Below, piece after piece: positions 32,713 to 41,468 of a DNA stretch of 47,968 nt. The stretch covers positions 1-47,968 of the forward strand of contig CAZDAM010000012.1 of assembly GCA_964503595.1 (NCBI GenBank). The letters run 5' to 3'. A program made the translations under genes and the position numbers. The stretch is from CAZDAM01 sp964503595. GTDB lineage: Bacteria > Muiribacteriota > UBA6191. The notes beneath the pieces are model-generated. The model did no database searches, had not been told where the DNA came from, and worked only from the letters and a program-made list of their open reading frames with translations. Position 1 is the first letter of the stretch, and every line of letters begins with the position of its first letter.

Positions 32713-34649
32713 TCGCCCAGAACCTTTTCAAGGGAGCTCAGATAGCGCAAAGCCTCCTTTTGAACCGGTTTTCGGGTTTTGATTTCCTGGCAGACATCGC
32801 CTAGATGGTGAAGATTCAGATCGTAGAGAAATCTTGAAGCCTGGGATCCGGCCTGAGGCAGAAACGTCTGGTTCTGACTCAGAGATGTATCGGGGGGGTG
32901 GAGAAGCAGGAGCTCACGGCTGGCTCTGGTCATTCCGACGTAAAAAAGGCGCCTTTCCGAGGCCAGATCGGTCTGGTTTCCGTTGGAAAGATAAGGGAGA
33001 TTTCCATCTTCAAGCCCAGGCAGTACAACCAGAGGCCACTGAAGCCCTTTGGCCCGATGAAGCGTCATGACCTCGACCCCGGACTTATGTGGTTTCAAAA
33101 GGCTGCGGGCCATATCTTCTCCCGGAAGGTGGCTTCTCCAGGCCCAGGCAATCCATTCCGCGATCAGATCCTGATGGTTGGCCTGATGAAGACCCAAAGC
33201 CCTTTCCAGCCGGGAAATCAGATGAGTGGGAGCCGGGCGGGATGAGCGTAGTTCCTTCAAAAGCCCGATTCTTTCGGTGGCCTCCCGTGCCATGTAGAGG
33301 TTGGTGGCAGGAAGCTGTTCTTCAAGCCGGTTCAGGCGGGTTTTCAGGGGTTGGGAAGAGCGGAGCAGAGCCCTGACTCCAGATGAATCCAGGCAGGGAC
33401 GGGGCCATTTCAGCCAGGTTTCCCAATGTTCGGCATCCAGTTCCGGTTCCGTTTCATAGACAAGCTTGAGCCAGATGGCGAGTCCCTGACAGACCGGGTG
33501 GTGAAAAAGGGACAGATCCGAATCGGCAACACTGGGGATTTCATGCTCCAGAAGAGCCATTTCCAGCATAGGAACTTCCTCTTTCAGGCGCACTAAAATG
33601 GCCGCATCCTCCGGTTTGTAGCCAGCTTTGAACCAGTTTTTGAGCTGTTCGGCACATTCTGAGGCACTATCCCGGATCCCAAGGCCCTGGATTCTGGTCG
33701 GGGGGTTTTGGGGATGGGCCAGTACGGAACTTTCCGGCAGGAGCTTTTCAGGATCCAGAATGCGTGAAGCGGCAATGGCTATGCTGGTTCCATAACGAAA
33801 GGACAGGGTCAGACGCAGATCCGTGAAATCGGGGAACAGCCGCGGGAACTCCTGCGTCAGCCAGGAAGGCTCGGCACCCCTCCATTCATAGATGCACTGA
33901 TCCGGATCCCCAACAACCATGATGCGGGCTTTTTCTCCAGCCAGAACGCGGACCAGATCGGCCTGAATCGGTGAAATATCCTGTACTTCATCCACCAGAA
34001 TATGGCTCTTTTTATTGGAGCACCATTGCCGGGCTTTCTCCTCCTTCTGAAGTACTTTCAGGCAGTCCACCAGAAGATCTTCAAAAAAACGGATTCTGAG
34101 CTTGAGTCTTTCTTCTTCGAAGGTTTCAAGAGCCGCTTCCATCCATGAGGGGAGCTCCTGCTCCCGCTTCTGGAAAAGCCATTCCAGTCCTTCGCGAAAT
34201 CCCAGACCCCGTGATTTGATGATTTCAAGGGCTTCCAGAAGATCATCCGGTTCCTTGGCCTCCTCGGCAAACAGACCCTTGGCTTCCAAGGCAATCTGAT
34301 GGCGGGTTCTGGCCTGATGAAGCAGGCGAAAGTTCTCGCACCAGCCCCGGCGGGCAAAAGCGGGAAGCAAACGGTGGGCCAGGGCGTGAAAGGTCAGAAT
34401 GCTGGGGAGCTCAAGACCCTTGGGGGCCCATTGTGTCAGTCGTTCCCGAAAATCCTGGGCCGCAGAGCGGTTGAACATCAGAACCAGGATTTCTTTCGCA
34501 GGGACTTTTCTTTCCTGAAGCAGCCACAGAATACGGTGAACCAGAGTCTGGGTCTTGCCACTTCCGGCAACTGCCATGACACGGGCATGATTTCCTTCAA
34601 AATGGATGATCTTCTTCTGTTCGCTGGTGAGTTCTAGCCTGGGATGCAC
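32691..34649 (-). CDS. Diverged UvrD-like superfamily 1 helicase
   Basis: 652 residues starting at GTG 34649. Motifs: Walker A VAGSGKTQTL (about residues 27-33), MFNRSAA (motif Ia, unusual in place of TFTNKAA), Walker B LVDEVQDIS, VVGDPDQCIYEWRGAE, SFRYG (where UvrD has NYR), VMTLHRAKGLQWPLVVLP and SERRLFYVGMTRAS. It is an active-looking helicase but distinct from the PcrA-like gene at 949. TAGACT ends six bases before the GTG and TTGTCA lies 16 nt further upstream, so this is a promoter of leaderless type, back to back with the pseudopilin promoter. The cellular role is unknown; DNA repair is likely. Confidence 0.88.
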   Translation of the reverse strand: MHPRLELTSEQKKIIHFEGNHARVMAVAGSGKTQTLVHRILWLLQERKVPAKEILVLMFNRSAAQDFRERLTQWAPKGLELPSILTFHALAHRLLPAFARRGWCENFRLLHQARTRHQIALEAKGLFAEEAKEPDDLLEALEIIKSRGLGFREGLEWLFQKREQELPSWMEAALETFEEERLKLRIRFFEDLLVDCLKVLQKEEKARQWCSNKKSHILVDEVQDISPIQADLVRVLAGEKARIMVVGDPDQCIYEWRGAEPSWLTQEFPRLFPDFTDLRLTLSFRYGTSIAIAASRILDPEKLLPESSVLAHPQNPPTRIQGLGIRDSASECAEQLKNWFKAGYKPEDAAILVRLKEEVPMLEMALLEHEIPSVADSDLSLFHHPVCQGLAIWLKLVYETEPELDAEHWETWLKWPRPCLDSSGVRALLRSSQPLKTRLNRLEEQLPATNLYMAREATERIGLLKELRSSRPAPTHLISRLERALGLHQANHQDLIAEWIAWAWRSHLPGEDMARSLLKPHKSGVEVMTLHRAKGLQWPLVVLPGLEDGNLPYLSNGNQTDLASERRLFYVGMTRASRELLLLHPPDTSLSQNQTFLPQAGSQASRFLYDLNLHHLGDVCQEIKTRKPVQKEALRYLSSLEKVLGDQESRTS

Positions 34650-34655
34650 GAGAAG

Positions 34656-34699
34656 AGTCTAGCAGGCTTTGGGGAAATGACAACAAGCTATGCTATTCT
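34656..34699. promoter_or_regulatory. Overlapping divergent leaderless promoters
   Basis: Minus strand: TTGTCA (34678-34683), 16-nt spacer, TAGACT (34656-34661), 6 nt, GTG at 34649. Plus strand: TATTCT (34694-34699), 7 nt, ATG at 34707, with a TTGGGG-like -35 at 19 nt. Only 57 bp separate the two start codons, so the promoters must exclude each other. Confidence 0.5.
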
Positions 34700-34706
34700 C
34701 ATAGGC

Positions 34707-35165
34707 ATGCGACGGGGACTCAGCATGGTGGAAATTCTGGCAGCGGCTGCCATTCTGGCGGCTTTCCTGATTCCTGTTCTGCAGCTCTTCATGGATTCCA
34801 CGAGGCAGTGGGATCAGCAAAGGGATCGTATGCTGGCCCATCAGACTGCCCGTCTGGTTCTTCAGCGTATGGCTTCCAATCTGGATCAGGGCTTTGGGGT
34901 TGCGCAGCATGAAGCCAAACCGGTCATTGGGGAAGGCGGCACGGCAACTCCCTGGTTGAATCTTTTTGCCGCCTCCAGTACTGGAATTACGACGGACTGG
35001 CCTTTGATGCAGCAGTGGATGCAGGACTGGAAACTGAAAACAGAGATGAATTCCCGTCCGGATACTCCTGATATGGTGGAGTTGAGCGTTACGGTTCTTT
35101 ATCCTTCAGGATCCTCAGAGCGTGAACTGAAGCTTTCCATGTGGCATCGCAAGGGAGATCTGTGA
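34707..35165 (+). CDS. Pseudopilin/minor type IV pilin-like protein 1
   Basis: 152 residues from ATG 34707. The N-terminus RRGLSMVEILAAAAILAAFL is a classic class III prepilin signal: short basic leader, Gly before cleavage, Glu at mature position 5, then a hydrophobic helix. The C-terminal part is a small beta domain. The frame extends upstream to 34644, but this start gives the right leader length. It is the first of three overlapping genes for minor pseudopilins of a type II secretion or type IV pilus assembly. No assembly ATPase or secretin gene is in the window. Confidence 0.8.
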   Translation: MRRGLSMVEILAAAAILAAFLIPVLQLFMDSTRQWDQQRDRMLAHQTARLVLQRMASNLDQGFGVAQHEAKPVIGEGGTATPWLNLFAASSTGITTDWPLMQQWMQDWKLKTEMNSRPDTPDMVELSVTVLYPSGSSERELKLSMWHRKGDL

Positions 35166-35644
35166 GAAAGGGGTTTTCCTTTGTGGAAATTGCTGTCGCA
35201 GCCTCCATTCTCCTGGTTATCTTTGCGATCGTTTTTTCCAACCAGGCTCCCCGGAGCCGTTCATCAGGAAATGCAATCGAACAGGTTCAGGCTTTTGGGC
35301 AGATGCGCCGTTTTTCGCGTGCAGTTGAACTCGAAGTCCTGAGTGCTAGGCGCGTGCTTCATCCTCCTCCGGGAGAGTCTTCCAATGAATTGAGAATTCT
35401 GACTCCGCATGGGGAGGTTCTCATTGGCTTCACTCCTGATTATGATCTGTATATGGAGAAACCGGGAGCGGACAGTTCGGGACGGGTTGCCCTGATTGTG
35501 GTGAAGAACCGCAATCGCAAACTGAAGCTGTCCAGGGCCCGCTTTTTTACCAGAGCTGAAAATCTGGTGGAATTCTACGGAAGTCTGGACAGAATCGAAC
35601 CGGACCAGAAGGTGGTGGAGTATGTGGATGCCTGGAAATTCTGA
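35162..35644 (+). CDS. Pseudopilin/minor type IV pilin-like protein 2
   Basis: 160 residues from GTG 35162, overlapping the previous stop (GTGA), with AAGGGAG upstream. The leader and mature start RKGFSFVEIAVAASILLVIF has Gly before Phe+1 and Glu+5, the standard prepilin-peptidase signal. Soluble part unrecognised. Confidence 0.8.
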   Translation: MRKGFSFVEIAVAASILLVIFAIVFSNQAPRSRSSGNAIEQVQAFGQMRRFSRAVELEVLSARRVLHPPPGESSNELRILTPHGEVLIGFTPDYDLYMEKPGADSSGRVALIVVKNRNRKLKLSRARFFTRAENLVEFYGSLDRIEPDQKVVEYVDAWKF

Positions 35645-36729
35645 AAATTCCCAGCGCTGTGGTTTTGCGATTCCGGCTGTCGTGGGAGCAATTGTGGTCT
35701 CCTTGGGCCTGGTAGCCATGTTTCAGTCGGTGATGAGCCAGCAACGAAGCCTGGATCTGGTTCTGGAAGCCGACTTGAAAAGCCGTCTTGCTGCAGATTC
35801 GGGTCTGGAATGGTTGAGAATGCTTTCCGAGAAGACCCGCACCAAGCTTCAGGCTGAGAGAGGCAGAATCAACTCTCATCTGGAACTCTATCAGGAAACC
35901 GTCCGGGGACATGCTTTTGCCGATATCTTCGCGACCAATCTTGGTGGAGGAATTGTATCGTATGTGATTCGCGGAAGCTGGGAATCTCCCTCCGGAGACA
36001 GGACCCGTACGGTTTTTGAAGGCGATATGCGGCTGCCTGCCTCAGAAGATCAGGCCGGCCAGGTTCTGAGTGTGCAGGAGCTGTCATCGCAGCCAGCCGG
36101 TGGAGGTCTTACCGGAGTGAATCTTCGGGAAATATTTGAGAGTGACGATGCTGAAACCCAGCTGATGGCTCTGGTCCAGAAGGGTGTTCGGGAACGTCAG
36201 AGACTCAAGGAAATCCAGCGGGCCCGCTTTCTGGCCAAAGCCTCAGGAAGAAGAGATCTTCTGGTCCGGCTGGAGCAGGATCCGAATGATGCGATTCTGG
36301 AGGAGATTCTGAAGGCATCTACGAGTGAGGCGATTGATTTGTGGCTGATGCGGGATTTCATTCAGAACCTGGACAGCCTTCCGGATAATTCCCGCCTCAG
36401 CTTTCAGCCTGCCCAGGGAGGGCTTTTTGGCATGGAAGGAGAAACGGCAATTTCTCCCCAGAGGCTGGCCCGTCTTCTGGAAAACCGGCAGGCATCCCGT
36501 CCGGAGGTTGGATTTCTGCCGATCATCAACGGTTTCAAGGCTCATCGTCCCCAGTTGCAGGAAAGGGGAAGAAGAAGCCCGGCAGATTCCATTTTCACGA
36601 ATTCGACCAATCAGGAACTCAGTCAGATGGCCAGGGTTCGTGGAGGTCCCAGAAACCTCGAAGAAATGGCCCCGAATTCACGGGAAGAATCTCCAGTCGA
36701 GCCGATCAGTCTGGCTCCGGATGGTGCCC
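35622..36729 (+). CDS. PilX/GspK-like minor pilin (3' end lost in gap)
   Basis: At least 369 residues before the N run. It starts at ATG 35622 or 35628, overlapping the previous gene by about 20 bases. RCGFAIPAVVGAIVVSLGLV is a prepilin signal of the kind without Glu+5 (GFAxPA), as in PilX/GspK-type proteins. Then come LAADSGLEWLRML and a long charged, helical soluble region, unusually long for a minor pilin. The C-terminal Pro/Arg-rich stretch runs into the gap, so the end and any further genes of this operon are unknown. Confidence 0.7.
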
Positions 36730-36829
36730 NNNNNNNNNNNNNNNNNNNNNNNNNNNNNNNNNNNNNNNNNNNNNNNNNNNNNNNNNNNNNNNNNNNNNNN
36801 NNNNNNNNNNNNNNNNNNNNNNNNNNNNN
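36730..36829. other. Assembly gap of exactly 100 N
   Basis: It cuts the third pilin-like gene and ends two bases before the stop codon of the HEAT-repeat gene. No sequence overlap between its two flanks is visible, so real sequence is probably missing. Confidence 0.95.
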
Positions 36830-36831
36830 AT

Positions 36832-38772
36832 CTACTCTTCCTTCAGGCGAATCCCGAGAAGAACAGCCAGAAGAACCAGTCCAAGGCTTCCCTGAAGAGT
36901 AATCATTCCTGCCTTGAGCAGGGAGGTCTGGCTGAGCCACCAGGCCATGGTCAGGGCGCTGAGAAAATCAATCGTGGCGATTGTGATGGGAATGGCTGGT
37001 TCTTCATCCAGGCGTTTTTTCTGAAGGGATAGAAGAAGCCAGGAGCAGGAACATAGCAGGTTGATACAGACCACCAGGATGACGGTGGAGTTGAGGACAC
37101 TCATGTACATGAGGCCCCGGACCCATTTATAGATTCCATAGCCTCCCCTTAAACCAAGCAGAATGCGGCTGATGAGGAAAAACCTGTCCAGGGAGCTGGT
37201 GGTTTGGTCTGAAGAAGCTTCCCCCAGAACCTGGCTGCGGGTTGGAAGGGAGTCCTTCTGAAGATCGGGCCGTTTGGGCTGAATGTCCTTTAGGGCTGCT
37301 CTCCAGGAACTGTGCAGACGGCTGAGGCGTTCGACCAGCTGAAGGGATGTCTCTTTGACCTTGGGCGAAAGCTGGCGGGAAAGAGTGGCCAGATAAGGAG
37401 CATGTTCCAGACGCTGAAGGATTCCAATGCAGTAAAGGGCCGTGAGGCGAAAGTTTTCATCCTTGTGCTCAACCATTTCTTTCAGGGCCCGATCCAGATC
37501 CGGCCTGAAATCCTTGCGACTGACTTCGGGAAGGTTTTCCAGCGCAATCAGGGCATTTCCCCGGACGCGGTTGGAGCTGTCCTGAAGATAAGGAACCAGA
37601 AAGCCGGCCTGATCGGGTTTGAGAAGGGGGGCCAGAGCTTCAATGGCATTTGCCCTTACCCGGTTGTCTTCGTGAGCAGTGAAATTCATGAGAACGGCAA
37701 GTTTTCCGTCTTCATCGGAATGAATGGCTCCTAAAAGACTCAGGGCTGTTGCCAGAACTCTTGGATCCCGTTCCGTTTTTAAGCGTTGAAGCAGAAGGTT
37801 CTGGACGTTTTTCGGGTTGCTGGCAGCGACTTTTTTCAAGGCAGCCAAACGGATTTCCGGATAGTTGGAATAAAGGGCTGGTTCTTCCTGAATATCCTGA
37901 AGATCGGTGACGGGTTTCAGAGCCCGGGCAACTCCAGGTTTGACGCTTAAGACTTCCTTCAGGAGCTGATCGGCTTCGATGCTTCCTTTGGAAGATAGAT
38001 TTTCCAGGGCCCGGATTGCCTTGATGCGGGGGCCTTCTTCCTGATCGTGGCTCAAAGTCCTCAAGATCGGCAGGAAAGCCGGGGACTGAATCTCAAAAAT
38101 AGCAAAGGCTACGGCTTCCCGTTCCGAGGTCTGATCGCTTGCGGCCATCTGCTCGAAGATATGGAAAGCCTTGGGCTCCCCGAGATCCATCAGGGATTTG
38201 GCAGCCGCAGCCTTGACCCGTGGGGAGGGGTCATTGGCAAATCCGGCAATGCGGGATAGAAGCCGGGTTCCCCCGACCTTTCCCAGAGCCTCGATGGCTC
38301 CGGCAACCACCCGGGAATCCGGATCGGATAAAGAGGCTTCCATTTCGGCAAGCCAGCGCAATCCATCGTGAGACATCACCTTTAAGAGGCAGATGCGGTG
38401 AAGCGGATCCGGATGAACCTGGGAAGCTGTAATCAGTTCATCCAGTAGATCCGTGACTCCGTGTCGGGCACAGTAGACAAAGGCGCGGTTGACGGCCTGG
38501 AGCGATTCTGACTTCAGAGCCTCTTTGAGGCGTTCAAGGCTGCCATTGTCTTCCTGGCTGCCTTCGGAAGAACTGGCAGAAATTTCCAGAGACCGGATTT
38601 CATTGATTGCCTTGCGGATCTCGTATTTGAGCTGAACATTGGGTTCCTGCTTGAAAAGACTTTCCAGAACACTGATGCGATCCTTGCGATCTGAAAGCAC
38701 CAGATCCCGGATGGCCAGAGAGCGCATCTCTGGCTCCGGGTGGGATAGTCGTCTGACAAGCTCCTGATTCAT
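36832..38772 (-). CDS. HEAT-repeat protein with C-terminal membrane domain
   Basis: 646 residues. Residues 1 to about 480 are tandem HEAT/PBS-lyase-like repeats (for example PDSRVVAGAIEALGKVGGTR, PSPRVKAAAAKSLMDLGEPK, NRVRANAIEALAPLLKPDQ, NRVRGNALIALENLPEVS). The C-terminal 120 residues hold about four hydrophobic helices. A membrane-bound protein-protein scaffold is likely. Its start overlaps the stop of the symporter gene by four bases (ATGA), so the two are coupled and may form one complex. Confidence 0.82.
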   Translation of the reverse strand: MNQELVRRLSHPEPEMRSLAIRDLVLSDRKDRISVLESLFKQEPNVQLKYEIRKAINEIRSLEISASSSEGSQEDNGSLERLKEALKSESLQAVNRAFVYCARHGVTDLLDELITASQVHPDPLHRICLLKVMSHDGLRWLAEMEASLSDPDSRVVAGAIEALGKVGGTRLLSRIAGFANDPSPRVKAAAAKSLMDLGEPKAFHIFEQMAASDQTSEREAVAFAIFEIQSPAFLPILRTLSHDQEEGPRIKAIRALENLSSKGSIEADQLLKEVLSVKPGVARALKPVTDLQDIQEEPALYSNYPEIRLAALKKVAASNPKNVQNLLLQRLKTERDPRVLATALSLLGAIHSDEDGKLAVLMNFTAHEDNRVRANAIEALAPLLKPDQAGFLVPYLQDSSNRVRGNALIALENLPEVSRKDFRPDLDRALKEMVEHKDENFRLTALYCIGILQRLEHAPYLATLSRQLSPKVKETSLQLVERLSRLHSSWRAALKDIQPKRPDLQKDSLPTRSQVLGEASSDQTTSSLDRFFLISRILLGLRGGYGIYKWVRGLMYMSVLNSTVILVVCINLLCSCSWLLLSLQKKRLDEEPAIPITIATIDFLSALTMAWWLSQTSLLKAGMITLQGSLGLVLLAVLLGIRLKEE

Positions 38773-40355
38773 GCCTTGCGTTCAGGGCCAAATGCCAGAG
38801 TGATCGCGGCAACTGTAACCCAGGACAGGAGAATCCCGCAGGTGGCAAGAAAAGCCGGGTTGTTGGAATAGGTATAAAAAGCTGAGAGGCCAGCCTCTCC
38901 CATGGCAATCTTGTGCGTGACAGCGGCAGCGGCCTTGGCTAGCTCTTCTGCGTTCTGGGCAGTGGCCTGGGCCATTTCACCAATCTTTGCCTTGAGCATG
39001 ATCATGGGCAGGAAAAACCCCACCAGCGATGCGGCTGCCCCGGCTTTGACCGCTCTTGGAGGTGTGTTGGGCAGAAACATGCCACAGGCCAGGGGCATGA
39101 AGCTTGCTGTGAACAGCAGGTAAACCCCGTACTGGGCAAAGATGGCCAGGGAGGCCCCGCTGTCAATCTGGCGGTAGGCCAGAAGAATACTGGCAGCTCC
39201 CATGAGCAGGAGGCAGCCACGGCCAAAATTCAGGGCTCCGGTATCAGGTTTACCTTCGACGGGAGTATGAATGAAGGAGCGGATATCACTGGAAAAGATC
39301 ACGGATAGGGCCAGAAGGATTCCTTCAAGGGTGGATAGGCCGGCACAGAGCATGCCAATTCCAATCAGAACCTGAGTGATATCACTGAAGTTCCGGGAGA
39401 TATAAAGTGGCACCACCTTATCAAAGCGGGGAAGTTCGGTGGGAGAAATATCCACACGGGCATAGAGGCCGACAAGCATGACGAGAAGAAAGACCGTCCC
39501 GGCAATTATGGCAACCAGAAGATAGGTTTTGAGTTGGCTTTCTTCTTTCAGAAGCAGGCTTTTTCCCAGGATGTGGGGCTGGCAGACAATGGCGATTCCG
39601 ACCAGGAAATTACAAAAGAAAACTTCGAAGAGATCCCGAAAGTAGAGTGATTTTGGATTGACCGTGGAAGCCAGATTGGCATCAATGGCATGAAGCTTAT
39701 CGATCAGGCCAGGGTTTTCAAAGAACTGACCAGCTCCGGATCCAATCAGGACCAGGCCGATGATGAGCATGACCACAGCCTGAAGGGCATTGGTATAGGT
39801 GGAGGTGGAAGCCCCGCCCATCAGGGTGTAGGCAAATACAAAGGCCATCAGAACCCCAAGAATGATTTTGACATTCTGAGTTCCGGTCAGACCCAGGAGT
39901 TCGGCCATGATTTCACTGACGGCTACGGCAATCAGGACAATGAAGCTGGCCAGACTCAGGGAAATGATGGCATAGAACAGGCGCATGCCGCGAGAATTCC
40001 AGCAGATTCCCAGCCATTGAGGAATGGAGAGGGCCTGAATGCGGCCTCCAACCCGGCGGAAAGCGCCGGAGAAAGCAACCAGACCAACCATGATACCGCT
40101 TCCGGCAGCGGCCCCAAGGCCCATCATGCCGGAAAGTCCATACCAGTAGACCAGAGCAGGATTGGCAACAAATGTAGCCACAGAGGTCAGCTGGGCTACC
40201 AGGGACAGACCGACCCAGCCGGGGGCAATTGCCTGTGTACCCAGGGCGAATGATTTCACATCCGCGGCTGCTCCGGATCTGGATTTGAAGGTCAGACGGA
40301 GAGTGAAGGCGACATAGGCTAGAATTGCTGCCCAGGCGAGTACGGTCTTATCCAT
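38769..40355 (-). CDS. Sodium/solute symporter (SSS family)
   Basis: 528-residue polytopic inner-membrane transporter. It has SSS-family features such as FALGTQAIAPGWVGLSLVA near residue 40, GGRIQALSIPQWLGICWNS, and YTLMGGASTSTYTNALQAVV near 185. A FCNFLVGIAIVCQPHILGKS segment and ISRNFSDITQVLIGIGMLCA follow, with about 13 helices overall. The substrate (amino acid, organic acid or sugar) is not readable. An Ala-rich cytoplasmic helix occurs near residues 450-480 (AQATAQNAEELAKAAAAVTH). A Shine-Dalgarno AGGAG precedes the start, 10 bp after the FKBP gene. Confidence 0.88.
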   Translation of the reverse strand: MDKTVLAWAAILAYVAFTLRLTFKSRSGAAADVKSFALGTQAIAPGWVGLSLVAQLTSVATFVANPALVYWYGLSGMMGLGAAAGSGIMVGLVAFSGAFRRVGGRIQALSIPQWLGICWNSRGMRLFYAIISLSLASFIVLIAVAVSEIMAELLGLTGTQNVKIILGVLMAFVFAYTLMGGASTSTYTNALQAVVMLIIGLVLIGSGAGQFFENPGLIDKLHAIDANLASTVNPKSLYFRDLFEVFFCNFLVGIAIVCQPHILGKSLLLKEESQLKTYLLVAIIAGTVFLLVMLVGLYARVDISPTELPRFDKVVPLYISRNFSDITQVLIGIGMLCAGLSTLEGILLALSVIFSSDIRSFIHTPVEGKPDTGALNFGRGCLLLMGAASILLAYRQIDSGASLAIFAQYGVYLLFTASFMPLACGMFLPNTPPRAVKAGAAASLVGFFLPMIMLKAKIGEMAQATAQNAEELAKAAAAVTHKIAMGEAGLSAFYTYSNNPAFLATCGILLSWVTVAAITLAFGPERKA

Positions 40356-40364
40356 GATCGACTC

Positions 40365-40865
40365 CTATTGAATTTCCAGAACCTGAATATCGAAAATCAG
40401 AGTGGAATTGGGTGGAATGACCCCAAGATCCCGGCCGCCATAACCAAGCTCGGGAGGGATGGTGACCAGGACCCGATCTCCTTTACGCATTTTTTCTCCC
40501 ATTATGTTCCAGCCGGCAATGACCTTGCCTCCAACCTGAAAGGAAAAGGGATCGTTACGGTCACGGGAGCTGTCGAATTTTTTGCCGGTGGGAAGCCAGC
40601 CGGTGTAATGAACCGTGATCTGCTGCCCTTTCCTGCCAACCTGGCCACTGCCTTCCTCAAGCAGATGCCAGCTTAAACCATCAGCTTCAAAATGGGGCTT
40701 TCCTTCGGTTGAGGGAAAAGGCAGAGCGGAAGAGGCTGTACTGGGCTCCGGTAGCTTCTTTTGGGACTGGGACTGAGCTTTCGAGCTTTCTTTTTCAGAG
40801 GCACGTTCCTTGGAACATCCTATCATCAGGATTGCGGCCGCAATGGCCACCGGGAAAAATCGCAT
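40365..40865 (-). CDS. FKBP-type peptidyl-prolyl isomerase lipoprotein
   Basis: 166 residues from ATG 40865 with GGGGAGGA six bases upstream; the longer frame to 41003 is rejected. An N-terminal lipoprotein signal (MRFFPVAIAAAILMIGC, lipobox MIGC) is followed by a Ser/Lys/Glu-rich linker. The FKBP domain reads ITVHYTGWLPTGKKFDSSRD, FQVGGKVIAGWNIMGEKM, RVLVTIPPELGYGGRDLGVI and PNSTLIFDIQVLEI. It acts as a periplasmic foldase at a membrane. It is the first gene of an apparent FKBP-symporter-HEAT operon. Confidence 0.92.
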   Translation of the reverse strand: MRFFPVAIAAAILMIGCSKERASEKESSKAQSQSQKKLPEPSTASSALPFPSTEGKPHFEADGLSWHLLEEGSGQVGRKGQQITVHYTGWLPTGKKFDSSRDRNDPFSFQVGGKVIAGWNIMGEKMRKGDRVLVTIPPELGYGGRDLGVIPPNSTLIFDIQVLEIQ

Positions 40866-40912
40866 GCTATCCTCCCCTCTATCGGGGGTCAGTGTGAAAA
40901 AATCTGTTAGAG

Positions 40913-40918
40913 TATACT
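40913..40918. promoter_or_regulatory. Palindromic -10 shared by divergent genes
   Basis: AGTATACT is self-complementary, so TATACT can serve as -10 both for the FKBP operon (minus) and for the unknown gene at 40944 (plus). -35 elements are poor on both sides. Confidence 0.4.
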
Positions 40919-40943
40919 GGTTTGAACGCCACTTGCCCACTGG

Positions 40944-41465
40944 ATGCAATTCCTGAATGATGGTAGTCCCATGAAATGGCCTTCGATTCCAATTCCATTG
41001 CATTTTCTTTTTCGCTACGTCGAACTTCTGGATCCTGAAGAGGATACAGAGGTGGAGCTGAGCGTGGAAAGGGGCTTTCTGGTTGCCCGGGCCCGGATCC
41101 TGAGAGGCAATACGGTTTACCGGACGGAAGCATTTTTACGTAGCGTCAGGCTTGAAGGAGATATGAAGGGTCAGTGGATTGTCCTGGATATGCCGGAAAT
41201 CCCTTCGATTGAAGCTCAGGGAGACTGGCTGGCACGTCTGGGGCTTAAGCTTGCCAATGCCCTGAGAAATCAGGTGTCTCTTGAAATGCTGGCTCCGGTC
41301 ATTTCGAAGGCCCTGCCGGGTTTCATGGTGGAAGAAACGCAGATTTTTCTGCCTTTGCCAAAAGGGCGTCTGCCCGTACCTCTGGCCTGGTTGCTTGCTC
41401 AGGGAATGGCTGTAGAAGTGACCCCCCGCAAGTCCCGCTGGCTGAATCTGAATCTTGAAACCTGA
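40944..41465 (+). CDS. Unknown conserved-looking protein
   Basis: 173 residues from ATG 40944 (an alternative ATG at 40971 gives 164). I do not recognise a family. It has no signal peptide or membrane helix. A beta-rich part near residues 40-90 (VELSVERGFLVARARILRG) is followed by helices (WLARLGLKLANALRNQVSLE) and a C-terminal beta region. Codon use matches the neighbours, so it is probably real. No Shine-Dalgarno is convincing at either start. It converges on the deacetylase gene with three bases between the stops. Confidence 0.6.
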   Translation: MQFLNDGSPMKWPSIPIPLHFLFRYVELLDPEEDTEVELSVERGFLVARARILRGNTVYRTEAFLRSVRLEGDMKGQWIVLDMPEIPSIEAQGDWLARLGLKLANALRNQVSLEMLAPVISKALPGFMVEETQIFLPLPKGRLPVPLAWLLAQGMAVEVTPRKSRWLNLNLET

Positions 41466-41468
41466 ACT

